Shown: one piece after another, positions 25,855 through 34,657 of the stretch | Layout of the letters: each line of letters starts with the position of its first letter | Position numbering within the stretch: position 1 is the first letter of the stretch | Source of the DNA: Bacillus sp. 165 | GTDB lineage: Bacteria; Bacillota; Bacilli; Bacillales; Bacillaceae_G | Assembly (NCBI RefSeq): GCF_017742235.1 | Contig: NZ_JAGHKQ010000001.1 | Location: forward strand, 62,001-126,000 | Direction: 5' to 3' | Length of the DNA stretch: 64,000 nucleotides | Position numbers and translations under genes: made by a program | The notes under the pieces: model-generated | Databases searched by the model: none | Told to the model about the DNA's origin: nothing | The model's input: the letters and a program-made list of their open reading frames with translations, nothing else

Positions 25855-26529
25855 TTATGCTTTTTCCGCAAACTTCTTCATAATCTTGTTGAAATCAAGT
25901 TCTCCCGTTCCGGATACGATTAGATCCGCCTTTTCCATTGCTTCTTTTGTGCCTACTCCAACTGCAAACATCCCTGCAGCTTTAATCGCTTCTACTCCAG
26001 CCTTTGCATCCTCTACACCGACACAATTTTCATACGGTACACCAAGCGCATCGGCCGCCTTCAAAAACACTTCCGGATGCGGTTTCCCTTGCATTACTGT
26101 TGCGGCATCGACAATATGGCCGAAATATTCTCCAACCCCTAAACGTTCCACTACAGCAAACGCATTTTTACTAGCCGATGCCATCGCAATTTTCAAACCA
26201 TTCTCTCTCACAGCGTTTAACAGCTCCATCACTCCCGGCAGTACGTCATCTGGAGTAATTGTCAAAATCAATTGCTTATAATGTTCATTCTTCTTTGCTG
26301 CGAGCTCTTCTTTCTCTTCTTGTGTAAAATCATGCTGTCTGTTGCCGAGTTCTAAAATGCGCTCCAATGAATCCATGCGGCTTACACCTTTTAACTGCTC
26401 ATTAAACTGGTGGTCAAACCGAATTCCAAGTTCTTCCCCAAGCTGCTTCCAAGCTAAATAGTGATGCTCAGCGCTGTCCGTAATCACTCCGTCTAAATCA
26501 AAAATAAAGGCCTCTGCTTTTTTTGTCAT
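25855..26529 (-). CDS. pgmB: Beta-phosphoglucomutase (HAD superfamily)
   Basis: Interconverts beta-glucose 1-phosphate and 6-phosphate after maltose or trehalose phosphorolysis. 224 aa. The HAD nucleophile motif is FIFDLDGVITDSAEHHYLAW (about residues 8-27), with the cap-domain helix LKGVSRMDSLERIL, motif II MASASKNA, and motif III/IV GKPHPEVFLKAA ... CVGVEDAKAGVEA. ATG 26529 has AAAGGA eight bases upstream; the frame is open further but unsupported. No maltose phosphorylase gene is adjacent, so it is separated from its usual operon. Confidence 0.92.
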   Translation of the reverse strand: MTKKAEAFIFDLDGVITDSAEHHYLAWKQLGEELGIRFDHQFNEQLKGVSRMDSLERILELGNRQHDFTQEEKEELAAKKNEHYKQLILTITPDDVLPGVMELLNAVRENGLKIAMASASKNAFAVVERLGVGEYFGHIVDAATVMQGKPHPEVFLKAADALGVPYENCVGVEDAKAGVEAIKAAGMFAVGVGTKEAMEKADLIVSGTGELDFNKIMKKFAEKA

Positions 26530-26683
26530 ATGTAACATCCTTTCTCTTTTATCCTTCTTTATGCTACCATTTTTCAATCAGAATGGAAACCTTTCCATAT
26601 AGGGAGAGAACGATGATTTTCCTTTTTACCAAGGTGCTCTCCACATGCGAGAAGCAACGTTCTTCTACCTTCGCCCTTCAAAA

Positions 26684-26709
26684 AAACTAAGAGGATTGTC
26701 TCCTCTCAG
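26684..26709 (-). terminator. Terminator of topB
   Basis: AGAGGA / TCCTCT extended by CTAA / CAG, then TTAGTTTTTTTG on the minus strand. The stop codon overlaps the stem. Confidence 0.7.
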
Positions 26710-28865
26710 CTTGCAAACTCAAATTTCGTCTTTCCTTCTTTTTCATCCCATACTACCATCGCATCAAAGGACTTTTCTCCCTTTTTAAATCCTTTGATTA
26801 TATTTGTTTTTCCACTTTTCAACAGCTTTTTTATATTAGCTTGTGAGATTGTTTTCCCTAGCACTTTTTTAGATAATGTGAAATTGCACTTTGTAACATT
26901 ATAATTCGTACAGCCATAAAACGTCCCTTTGTCTACAATTTGGCCGTTACATTTTTTGCAGTTTCCCAGTGGTACAGATACTTTTTTTTCTCGTTTTTCC
27001 TGAACAAACTGAGACGTATCTACATGACTAAAATCCCAATTTTTTGATTGACTCACCGCATTTTCAATGATCGTTGCCGAGAGCTTTTTCACTTGCTCCA
27101 TGAAGGCTGCTGCATCCGCCTTTCCTTCACCGATCTCCCCAAGCCTTTGTTCCCAGCGTGCTGTCATTTCAGGTGATGCTAAAATCTGTTCTCCAATCGC
27201 ATCCACAAGAAGCATTCCTTTTTGCGTGGCAAACACCTGATTTTTCGTAACCTCTATATATTTACGATCCTTTAGCATCGTAATAATGCCCGCACGGGTA
27301 GCTTCCGTGCCGAGACCTTCCACTTTATTCAACACCTTTTCCAGCTGACCGTCTTCCAGTACTTTACCGACTGTCTTCATTAATGTAATAAGCTGTCCTT
27401 CTGTATAACGCTTAGGAGGCTGTGTTTTTCCTTCCTTTACTGATACATCAGTCACTATTCCTGTTTCGCCCTTCACGAGCGGAGGAAGCAATACATCATC
27501 GTCCTCCTCCTTGCTGTTGGAATGGAATACCACCTTCCGCCAACCTTCTTGAATTTGCTGCTTTCCTTTAGAAACAAAAGTAGCCCGTCCATCAACAAGA
27601 GTCGTGATTGTTGTATAATCAAATATTGCTGGGTCATAATGGGCAGCAATTAATCTTTTTACCACTAAATCATAAATTTTTTGTTCATCTCCGCTTAGCT
27701 TTGTCACATTGGGAACTTGTTCTGTCGGAATAATAGCATAGTGATCTGTTACTTTTTTCTCATTCACATAGCGCTTATTATGAATAATCGATGTAACAGG
27801 CGTTGGAAAATACGACTTGTACACTTCTTGCTTGCTTAATTTATCTAGTATATCAGCAAATCCCTCAGCCTCTCCTCTTGTTACAAACGTTGAGTCAGAG
27901 CGAGGATAAGAAAGATATCCTTTTGTATATAACGCCTGGGCAATGTCCAACGTTTTCTTGGGCGGAAATTTAAAAATTCGGTTCGCAGTCGCCTGCAGCG
28001 CAGATAAATTGAATAACAGGGGCGGTTGAAATTCCTTTCGTTCTGTTTCAGCTTCCTCAATTCTAGCAGGCTTCCCTTGGCAAAAAGCTGCAACTTTTGC
28101 TGCCATATCTGCATTATCAAGTCGCGTTTCATTTTCCTTATGCCACTTTCCTTCATAACGCTTCCCATCCATATCAAAAATCGCGATTACTTCCCAAAAC
28201 GGATGAGACACAAAGCTGCCTATCTCCTTCTCTCTTTTCACCACAAGGGCCAGTGTTGGCGTTTGCACACGTCCCGCCGAGAACACATCTGAAATTCCTT
28301 TTTCTTTTAATAAAATAGTATAAATGCGTGAAGCATTCATTCCCACAAGCCAATCCGCACAAGCACGGCTATATGCCTCATAATATAACTGTCTTGTATC
28401 CTTTTCCTCCAAAAGCTTAGAAAATCCGTCTTTTACTGCTTTTTCTGTTAAGGAGGAAATCCACAGCCGCTTCATCGGTTTAGAAATACGGGCTGTTTGA
28501 ACAATCGTTCGAACAATAAGCTCCCCCTCTCGTCCCGCATCTCCCGCATGAATGATTTCTTTCACTTCCGGTTTTTTCAACAAATCGCGAATCGCATAAA
28601 ATTGCTTTGCCTTGGATTTAGTTACCTTATATTGAAATTTATCCGGAATCATCGGCAGCGTAGCAACAGACCATTTTTTCCATCCTTCGTTATACTCTTC
28701 AGGAGACAACAGTTCACAAATATGGCCGACCGCCCATGTAAAATAAGCGCCCTCCGGAAAAAAAGAACTTGCCCCCACCTCTAAATATCCATCCTTTTTC
28801 TTATATGTAAACGGTGCTGCAAGCTTCATCGCTTGATCCGGTTTTTCCGCAATTATTACCTTCAT
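26706..28865 (-). CDS. topB: DNA topoisomerase III
   Basis: Type IA topoisomerase, 719 aa, which decatenates DNA using single-strand passage. The Toprim domain starts MKVIIAEKPDQAMKLA and has DAGREGELIVR. The active-site tyrosine lies in GYLSYPRSDSTFV near residue 318. Further core motifs are FSAGRVQTPTLALV and GLGTEATRAGII. The C-terminus has a CKKCNG ... CTNYNVTKCNF zinc-finger-like repeat, typical of Bacillus TopB. Single gene with its own terminator. Confidence 0.96.
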   Translation of the reverse strand: MKVIIAEKPDQAMKLAAPFTYKKKDGYLEVGASSFFPEGAYFTWAVGHICELLSPEEYNEGWKKWSVATLPMIPDKFQYKVTKSKAKQFYAIRDLLKKPEVKEIIHAGDAGREGELIVRTIVQTARISKPMKRLWISSLTEKAVKDGFSKLLEEKDTRQLYYEAYSRACADWLVGMNASRIYTILLKEKGISDVFSAGRVQTPTLALVVKREKEIGSFVSHPFWEVIAIFDMDGKRYEGKWHKENETRLDNADMAAKVAAFCQGKPARIEEAETERKEFQPPLLFNLSALQATANRIFKFPPKKTLDIAQALYTKGYLSYPRSDSTFVTRGEAEGFADILDKLSKQEVYKSYFPTPVTSIIHNKRYVNEKKVTDHYAIIPTEQVPNVTKLSGDEQKIYDLVVKRLIAAHYDPAIFDYTTITTLVDGRATFVSKGKQQIQEGWRKVVFHSNSKEEDDDVLLPPLVKGETGIVTDVSVKEGKTQPPKRYTEGQLITLMKTVGKVLEDGQLEKVLNKVEGLGTEATRAGIITMLKDRKYIEVTKNQVFATQKGMLLVDAIGEQILASPEMTARWEQRLGEIGEGKADAAAFMEQVKKLSATIIENAVSQSKNWDFSHVDTSQFVQEKREKKVSVPLGNCKKCNGQIVDKGTFYGCTNYNVTKCNFTLSKKVLGKTISQANIKKLLKSGKTNIIKGFKKGEKSFDAMVVWDEKEGKTKFEFAS

Positions 28866-29347
28866 GTTTCTCTCCTTTTATATGTAGAATAAGTGCCTTG
28901 TTCAATTCTCTTGCAATCCTGTTCCAGAAAGCTTGGTAGCCCTTTTGTATCATTGTATCACTTGTTCTCTAACCAGACTATCTAGACGTAGGAAACTACT
29001 CCATAGACCCAAAACATACCTATCTCCTTCTTCTGTACACTCCATCACCAATTGAGATTTTACTTCTTCTCTGTTGATACATCTGGCACTTTTCCTAGTC
29101 TTACGTTACTTCCGTTTGGTACAGGATAAAAAGATGTTGCTGTAAGTTACACTAATCATTATTTTACTGTATGGGACACTACAACAATTCAATAATATTA
29201 ATTTATTCTCGTTAACTTACCTTCCTAATAAAGAAATCCACCGTTTTATAAAAACAAATATTTTTCTAGCCAAGTATTAGTGGAATATGACAAACAATTC
29301 CACTAATAGGATATTGTATCTTCGTATTTTACAAAGGAGGGAAATCG
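28866..29347. other. Intergenic region, 482 bases, divergent promoters
   Basis: Between topB (minus) and the HtrA-like gene (plus). No ORF with a ribosome site is seen. AT-rich stretch 29140-29330 probably carries the HtrA-like promoter; no known riboswitch consensus is visible. Confidence 0.45.
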
Positions 29348-30721
29348 GTGAATAAAAGGGCGTTCATCACGATTCCGATCATCCTTGTGCTCTTAGCCGG
29401 CATTATCGGCACCTTCTGGCTTTCGAATACAAAGCCGGATACATCTGGCGTCAAATCAGCTCAGCGGATCGCTGCATATACAAAACCTGCTGTCGTTCGC
29501 ATTATTGATGCAGTAATCGTAGAATGGGATTATTCTTATGTATACGACTACGATGTCTATGATTACTTTAAGCACTTGCAAGGAAAAACAGTTATCGGCA
29601 GCTCAGGCTCAGGTGCAATTATCAGCTCCAATGGGTATATTGTCACAAATGCCCATGTAGTCGATTTAACCAGAAAAACAGATCAGGAAATTGCGGATGC
29701 AGCCTTTGAACAGCTTGCCTATGATGTAGGGGTTCACTTTGGGGTGTCTACGGATGTTGCGTACCGATACTTAATAGAAAGGGTGGCTTGGAAATCTGTT
29801 ACGAGAATCCAAAAAGTATTTTTGCCGAGTGGAGAGTCGTTTGACAGTGATGTAAAAGTATTCGGAGCACCCGTCGGTGAAGGAAAAGACGTTGCTGTAA
29901 TTAAAATTGATGGCAAAAACCTGCCAACTCTGCAACTTGGAAATTCGGATTCTCTCCGCCTTCAGGATGATATTTGGGTGATTGGATATCCAGCAGCAGG
30001 AGATTCAGATTTACTGTCGCCAGAATCACAATTCGTCTCTACCATCAATGGAGGGCAAATATCTGCTACTGAGAAGAAATCCGCACAAGGAAGCCCAGTG
30101 ATTCAAATTAGTGCCGCTGCCACCCATGGCAACAGCGGCGGTCCAATTGTAGATGCGAATGGCTTCATTGTCGGCTTACTCACCTTCAGAGGAGATACAG
30201 TAAATGGAAATGAAGTGCAAGGCTTTACTTTCGGTGTTCCTGCTACAACGATCCAAGAATTTGTAGCTCAATCAGGTGCTAAAAATGCTGAAAGTACTAT
30301 TGATAAATTATATAAAGAGGGTCTTAATTTCTTCTGGGCAGGATACTATAAAGAAGCACTAGATAAATTTGAAAAGGTACAGCGGTTATATCCAAAACAC
30401 TCAGAGATAACAAATCTCATCAGAGAAGCACAAGCAAAAGCAGATAAAAGTCTGACCTATTGGCCAAAATATACGTTATACTTCTATATTTATGACGGCG
30501 TAGCAGCTCTCTTTATTATCCTCTTGCTTCTATTTACATTTGCTTTTAAGCCTAAATCACAAGCAGCAGCGGTATCCGCTTCAACAACTCTCTCTACCTC
30601 ATCCCCAAACAAGGCAGATGATATGATGAAAATGATCAAAGACGGTGAAATTAATATGCAGGAAGTTATAAAAACAATAGAAGAACAAATGAAGAAGAAA
30701 AAAGACGAGCAGAAAGAATAA
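29348..30721 (+). CDS. Membrane-anchored trypsin-like protease (HtrA-like) with C-terminal helix
   Basis: Serine protease of 457 aa. An N-terminal anchor (about residues 7-26) is followed by an S1C-type domain with His103 in TNAHVVD, Asp181 in GKDVAVIKID and Ser263 in HGNSGGPI. A helical insert (about 112-153) separates His from Asp. There is no PDZ domain; instead a TPR-like segment (FFWAGYYKEALDKFEKVQRLYPKH, about 330-355), a second membrane helix (about 378-397) and a Lys/Glu-rich tail follow. The protease domain would face outside and both ends the cytoplasm. GTG 29348 sits behind GGAGG. The target is unknown. Confidence 0.85.
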   Translation: MNKRAFITIPIILVLLAGIIGTFWLSNTKPDTSGVKSAQRIAAYTKPAVVRIIDAVIVEWDYSYVYDYDVYDYFKHLQGKTVIGSSGSGAIISSNGYIVTNAHVVDLTRKTDQEIADAAFEQLAYDVGVHFGVSTDVAYRYLIERVAWKSVTRIQKVFLPSGESFDSDVKVFGAPVGEGKDVAVIKIDGKNLPTLQLGNSDSLRLQDDIWVIGYPAAGDSDLLSPESQFVSTINGGQISATEKKSAQGSPVIQISAAATHGNSGGPIVDANGFIVGLLTFRGDTVNGNEVQGFTFGVPATTIQEFVAQSGAKNAESTIDKLYKEGLNFFWAGYYKEALDKFEKVQRLYPKHSEITNLIREAQAKADKSLTYWPKYTLYFYIYDGVAALFIILLLLFTFAFKPKSQAAAVSASTTLSTSSPNKADDMMKMIKDGEINMQEVIKTIEEQMKKKKDEQKE

Positions 30722-30770
30722 TAGAAGCAAGCTGAAGAAGAGCATTGTCTCCCCTTCAGCTTGCTTCTAT
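30721..30770 (+). terminator. Terminator after the HtrA-like gene
   Basis: ATAGAAGCAAGCTGAAG / CTTCAGCTTGCTTCTAT, perfect 17-bp stem followed by TTATTTCT. Confidence 0.85.
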
Positions 30771-30874
30771 TTATTTCTGCATCCGGTCTGCACCTCAACC
30801 ATTTTGCTTTATTTTATTATCCTTGTTCAAATGTTCTTTTTTGGTCGCTATCACATACTAGCGATAGCTATATC

Positions 30875-30905
30875 TAAAAAATCCGCATCTCTTGTTAGAT
30901 GCGGA
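30875..30905 (-). terminator. Terminator after the lysE operon
   Basis: TCCGCATCT / AGATGCGGA with loop CTTGTT, then TTTTTTAGAT on the minus strand. Confidence 0.85.
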
Positions 30906-30913
30906 AGCATATA

Positions 30914-31207
30914 CTAAAAATTGGCTCCTTCTTCTAAAAAGTCCAAGTTTTCTTGTTTATAAATGTTTTGGCGCGTAATAATATGATCGACGTAAAAAAC
31001 CACTATATTCCCGCGAACCACTTCACCTGTAATCATTCCAATCTTATCCTCAAACAAAGCAAAACTCGATTGCTCTTTCTTCTCTATAAGCGATTCTGCA
31101 ATCCGCAAGACAGCTTCATATACTTGCGTTCGATTCAACTTTTCTTTTACAAGCTTTGCAGACAGCTTTATAAAAACTTCTTGTCCTTTAACATTAGTAC
31201 GGTACAT
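30914..31207 (-). CDS. Hypothetical protein, 97 aa
   Basis: Soluble protein, starting MYRTNVKGQEVFIKL behind GGAGGAG. The first 45 residues look helical (KLSAKLVKEKLNRTQVYEAVLRIAESLIEKKEQ) and the rest predicted strands. No recognised family. It lies 11 bases downstream of the lysE stop codon and shares that transcript and its terminator. Confidence 0.65.
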   Translation of the reverse strand: MYRTNVKGQEVFIKLSAKLVKEKLNRTQVYEAVLRIAESLIEKKEQSSFALFEDKIGMITGEVVRGNIVVFYVDHIITRQNIYKQENLDFLEEGANF

Positions 31208-31218
31208 ATAATCTCCTC

Positions 31219-31851
31219 CTAAATAAAAAGCTGCAATGCTTTACATGCAAAATGAATGGAATACCCAATCAACACAAGACCTGCCCCTGCAGTTATGTAA
31301 TTAAGGGATCTTTGGGTTAAAAGTGTACGTCCAAAATGTACGGAAAACGCTATGTTTAAGTTCCATAAGATAATGCCTAAAATGATACAAAAACTGTACA
31401 CAACAGCTTCAGTACGATCCACTTTAGTCAAAAGTGAGCTTAAGGTGCTTCCGTACACTCCAAACCAAAATATAAGATTTAACGGATTAGATAACGCAAT
31501 ACTAAACCCTGAAAAAAAAGATTCTCGAATCCCTCCCATCTCTTTCTTTATATATTTCATCTCTTTTTGTGAAATTCCTTGTTTCAGACTGCTTAAACCT
31601 AGCTGAAGTAATAAAAAAAATCCAATACTGTACATAAAGACTTGTACATATGTGTGCATAAAAAAGGAAGACAAACCAAAATAAATGAGGAGCATGTAGA
31701 TAATATCCGCCGTCATCCCACCGATTCCTACCATCCATGCATGCCAAAATCCCTGTTCAATTCCTCTTTTCAACATCTCCACATTAATCGGTCCCACCGG
31801 AGCAGCAAGAGATACACCCAGTACAATTTGCTGAATTATAGTTATAATCAT
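31219..31851 (-). CDS. LysE/RhtB family amino-acid exporter
   Basis: Membrane protein of 210 aa with six hydrophobic segments. It begins QQIVLGVSLAAPVGPINVEMLKRGIEQGFWHAWMVGIGG, the conserved LysE N-terminus, and has SNPLNLIFWFGVYGS in the middle. Exports basic or neutral amino acids; the substrate is unknown. GGAAAGGAA precedes ATG 31851. First gene of a two-gene unit. Confidence 0.92.
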   Translation of the reverse strand: MIITIIQQIVLGVSLAAPVGPINVEMLKRGIEQGFWHAWMVGIGGMTADIIYMLLIYFGLSSFFMHTYVQVFMYSIGFFLLLQLGLSSLKQGISQKEMKYIKKEMGGIRESFFSGFSIALSNPLNLIFWFGVYGSTLSSLLTKVDRTEAVVYSFCIILGIILWNLNIAFSVHFGRTLLTQRSLNYITAGAGLVLIGYSIHFACKALQLFI

Positions 31852-32005
31852 ACAAATTCCTTTCCTTGCATCCTTACTATATATAATGAGGCAAGTCCGA
31901 AAAATAGAAGACCTATTCGTTTTTTTTTAGAAATAATCCCCTTTACTATACCCTGCAAATAGGAAAAATATGTAATTAAAATATGTTACCTGACACTATA
32001 CTTCA

Positions 32006-32036
32006 AAAAAACCGTCAGCATCAGCTAACGGTTTTT
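32006..32036 (-). terminator. Terminator of the yqcI/ycgG-like gene
   Basis: AAAAACCGT / ACGGTTTTT with an inner partial stem; minus strand ends in TTTTTTTGAAG. The stop codon of the gene overlaps it. Confidence 0.85.
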
Positions 32037-32762
32037 CTTATAATGAAAAGGACATTTTCCCTCTATCGGCTGTATATCATCACCAATAAAATATTGCTTC
32101 CACTCCCGATGATTTATATCACCGTAATGACTGATATCGGGATGCTTTGGCAATCCATCCCATTTTTCGACTCGTTCACGTACCGATTGCCGCGAATGTG
32201 CTCCTTGCGGCCGATTGCCTTCGAGTCCTTCAAAAATCATACGGGGCTGAAAGCCGATAACAAGCGAATTTCCCAGATCCCGTGTTTTCCGTTGTTTGTA
32301 TGCAGGTGCATTTCCAAACGCAAAAATCGCCTCTCCTCCAAAGGAAAACTCCCACAAATAATGATCCGGATTAGGAGGAATATACTCTGGCCACGGCTGT
32401 GTGTCTTTCTCATGCAAAAACTGCAGTACATTCCAAAAATAATCTCTGTAATACTCTAAAGCACGCTCCTCCTCTTCCGGTTCAACAAATACGAATAAGC
32501 CTCTTCTGATAAGCGGTTTTTGCTGCATCAGCTGTAAAAACTCCATTATCGTATTTGGCAAAGTACTCCAGTCTCCATGGGAAATAAAGGAATAGCGAAG
32601 ATCACCTTTTTTCAGAGCTGTCATACCAAAATAACACGGAAAGGTTGGATCAGATACAACTTTAGAAAAAGTTTCAAATTCTTCTCCTACCCATTTCGGC
32701 AAATCCTTCCGACTTTTCATATCCTCATTTTTCAGTAAATATGAAACTTGATGTGTTTGCAT
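32025..32762 (-). CDS. YqcI/YcgG family protein
   Basis: Protein of 245 aa. The conserved core is PCYFGMTALKKGDLRYSFI and the motif PWPEYIPPNPDHYLWEFSFGGEAIFAF followed by LGNSLVIGFQPRMIFEGLEG. This family (DUF1802-unrelated, also found in plants and fungi) has no settled function; it may bind heme or act as an oxidoreductase, which I cannot support from sequence. GGGGGGAG precedes ATG 32762. Confidence 0.85.
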   Translation of the reverse strand: MQTHQVSYLLKNEDMKSRKDLPKWVGEEFETFSKVVSDPTFPCYFGMTALKKGDLRYSFISHGDWSTLPNTIMEFLQLMQQKPLIRRGLFVFVEPEEEERALEYYRDYFWNVLQFLHEKDTQPWPEYIPPNPDHYLWEFSFGGEAIFAFGNAPAYKQRKTRDLGNSLVIGFQPRMIFEGLEGNRPQGAHSRQSVRERVEKWDGLPKHPDISHYGDINHREWKQYFIGDDIQPIEGKCPFHYKKNR

Positions 32763-32880
32763 ATACTCCCCCCTCTTCAGTTCACTTTATTGTAAAAGAA
32801 GGTTGTACTATACATGCTTTTATAACTTTCTGTTCTTCTCACCAACCTGAATGTAAACCAAGGAAAAATAAAGCGTTTAC

Positions 32881-32910
32881 TTGACTTGAATTTGGACTGT
32901 ATTGTATATT
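32881..32910 (+). promoter_or_regulatory. Probable sigma-A promoter of the cold shock gene
   Basis: TTGACT (32881-32886) and TATATT (32905-32910) are 18 bases apart. The resulting 5' leader of about 85 bases is long, as is usual for cold shock genes, where the leader folds into a thermosensor. Confidence 0.65.
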
Positions 32911-33003
32911 TAATACTGTCATTGGTTTTAAGCTCGGTACATACACTTGGTTTTAAAACTCGAAATGATGAATATAGCGTTTTTTTCTAGGAGGATATGC
33001 ACA

Positions 33004-33201
33004 ATGCAAGGTAAAGTTAAATGGTTTAATGCAGAAAAAGGTTTCGGTTTCATCGAAGTTGAAGGTGGAGACGATGTATTCGTACACTTCTCAGCTATCC
33101 AAGGAGATGGCTACAAAAGTTTAGAAGAAGGTCAAGAAGTTTCTTTCGACATCACTGAAGGCAACCGTGGACCTCAAGCTGCTAACGTAGTGAAACTTTA
33201 A
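33004..33201 (+). CDS. cspD: Cold shock protein (CspD-like)
   Basis: Nucleic-acid chaperone of 65 aa, one OB-fold. RNP1 is KGFGFIEV and RNP2 VFVHF; aromatic residues W8, F15, F17, F27 needed for single-strand binding are present. The frame is open earlier, but ATG 33004 follows CTAGGAGG. In B. subtilis cspD begins the same gene order as here (ypzA, ypeQ, ypeP, ypdQ), so I use that name rather than cspB or cspC. Confidence 0.95.
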   Translation: MQGKVKWFNAEKGFGFIEVEGGDDVFVHFSAIQGDGYKSLEEGQEVSFDITEGNRGPQAANVVKL

Positions 33202-33222
33202 TCAATACTACTTTTGAATGTA

Positions 33223-33248
33223 TAAGAGGCTTTTTTAAGCCTCTTTTT
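33223..33248 (+). terminator. Terminator of cspD
   Basis: AAGAGGCTT / AAGCCTCTT with TTTT loop and T run. Confidence 0.9.
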
Positions 33249-33404
33249 ATTTTTATTCGTTTTCTTTCTTTGTATATTTCCATTTTGAATAACAAAAACT
33301 ATGCCGGAACCAATGAAACTGCGCTTGTACAGGCAGTTTGCATTACCTAACGTGTTCTCGGTGTCGTGACGGACAATCAGAACGGGATCAAGGAGGAAAC
33401 GAAA

Positions 33405-33653
33405 ATGGCAGAAGAATTTACTGACTTTGAAGAAGTGTTTATGCGCGTAGAGTCCGCTAAAAAAATGGTGGGTTCAGCTACTGTCAGCATGGATCCAGAT
33501 TCATTAAGCAATGCTACGACAGCCGTTGAAGAAGCGAGATACCAGCTGGAGAAAATGAAGGCTGCCGCCACAGATTTAGACGAAGCATTTTTACGGAGTC
33601 AAGAACAAATGCTCACTCAATGTGAACATCAACTGCAAGAAGCCAAACAGTAA
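33405..33653 (+). CDS. ypzA: DUF2564 family protein (YpzA-like)
   Basis: Small helical protein of 82 aa, starting MAEEFTDFEEVFMRVESA. The AKKMVGSATVSMDPDSLSNA and SQEQMLTQCEHQLQEAKQ segments look like DUF2564, which I recall as YpzA. The frame is open 13 codons further, but ATG 33405 has AAGGAGG upstream. Its position between cspD and ypeQ fits YpzA. Function unknown. Confidence 0.8.
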   Translation: MAEEFTDFEEVFMRVESAKKMVGSATVSMDPDSLSNATTAVEEARYQLEKMKAAATDLDEAFLRSQEQMLTQCEHQLQEAKQ

Positions 33654-33676
33654 AACCGCCACAGGGCGGTTTTTAT
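33652..33676. terminator. Bidirectional terminator, ypzA / ypeQ
   Basis: AAAACCGCC / GGCGGTTTT with loop ACAG, followed by TTATTA; it overlaps the stop codons of both converging genes. Confidence 0.9.
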
Positions 33677-33861
33677 TATGATAGCTTTTTTCCGTACTCT
33701 TTTAGCTTTTGTCCTACGGTGCAGTGCTTTATGCAAAATGATTGGGCATATTTCTTTCCTTGTTCCTTCCGAAAGTGACTGTTGAGAAAACAGCCCTGAC
33801 AGTACATTTCCAATAAATCATTTACCTCAGTAATCAACTGTTTTCTGTTCACCCCTTTCAC
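33676..33861 (-). CDS. ypeQ: Zinc-finger protein YpeQ
   Basis: Small protein of 61 aa with Cys/His pairs CQGCFLNSHF and SFCIKHCTVG arranged as a single zinc finger. Basic overall. Function unknown. It follows ypeP by 6 bases on the minus strand, as in B. subtilis, so the two are an operon. Start ATG 33861 has AGGAGGTGAAAG just upstream, which overlaps the ypeP end. Confidence 0.85.
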   Translation of the reverse strand: MKGVNRKQLITEVNDLLEMYCQGCFLNSHFRKEQGKKYAQSFCIKHCTVGQKLKEYGKKLS

Positions 33862-33867
33862 CTCCTG

Positions 33868-34530
33868 CTATTCGTCCAGTCCTTTTTGGCTGTCAATTGT
33901 TGTCCCTTCCAGCGCTTGCGTGGCAAGCTGATGAGCTTCCTTATTCCCTTTTCTTGAAATAGGCTCATACTGCGGGCGAACACTCAGCTTTTTGATTTTC
34001 TCTTCAATTCGATCCAAATAGCGATTTAAGTTCTGCTCATAGCATGGCCATTCACCAGATAATTGCTTTAGTACCACTTGGGAGTCTCCTCGAAAAATTA
34101 CAGATTGATGCTGTACATGTAACTCCTCTAAAATCTGTATCCCGTTTAACAAGGCCGCATATTCTGCTTCATTATTATCTTCTAGTTCATCTATCCTCAT
34201 ATTTCGTCTAATACGATAAGTTTTTCCATTCTGTTTGTAATAGATACTAATCCCGATTCCAGCTGTTTTCGTCGCTATATCAAATCCTCCATCGAAATAT
34301 AAGACAATGTCATGCGGCTCTGCTTCTATTTGGGTAATGAGTTTTTCGAGCTCTTTTTTTGTCCAAGCTGTTTCATTTTCATCATAAAAACGCAATTCCT
34401 TAACTCGTCCTGTTTTTTCAAAATCAGCACTTAAATCCAATATCATTTCCATTTCTAAAAACTCTGTTTGCAGCGTGGCTTCTTTTCCATTTTTCGCTTT
34501 ATACAACCATTCCACACGATATTTCATCAT
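33868..34530 (-). CDS. ypeP: RNase HI-like protein YpeP
   Basis: Protein of 220 aa: an N-terminal domain (about 75 residues) followed by an RNase H fold. Acid residues visible are Asp in VLYFDGGFDIATKTAGIGI, Glu in NNEAEYAALLNGI, and Asp in IFRGDSQVVLKQL; a late KGNKEAHQLA stretch replaces the usual final Asp with Glu. So catalysis may be altered. In B. subtilis YpeP has RNase H similarity without proven activity. Two adjacent ATGs can start it; the first, 34530, has GGGAG in range. Confidence 0.88.
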   Translation of the reverse strand: MMKYRVEWLYKAKNGKEATLQTEFLEMEMILDLSADFEKTGRVKELRFYDENETAWTKKELEKLITQIEAEPHDIVLYFDGGFDIATKTAGIGISIYYKQNGKTYRIRRNMRIDELEDNNEAEYAALLNGIQILEELHVQHQSVIFRGDSQVVLKQLSGEWPCYEQNLNRYLDRIEEKIKKLSVRPQYEPISRKGNKEAHQLATQALEGTTIDSQKGLDE

Positions 34531-34657
34531 ATTTTTCTCCCTAATATATTAGAATCCTTTTCTTTATTTTAATAGCTCTTTCAGAAAATAATACATATAT
34601 AATAGTTTCTTGTTATAATAAAGGGAAACTTCTAGCATCTAAAGGAGAAATCACACT

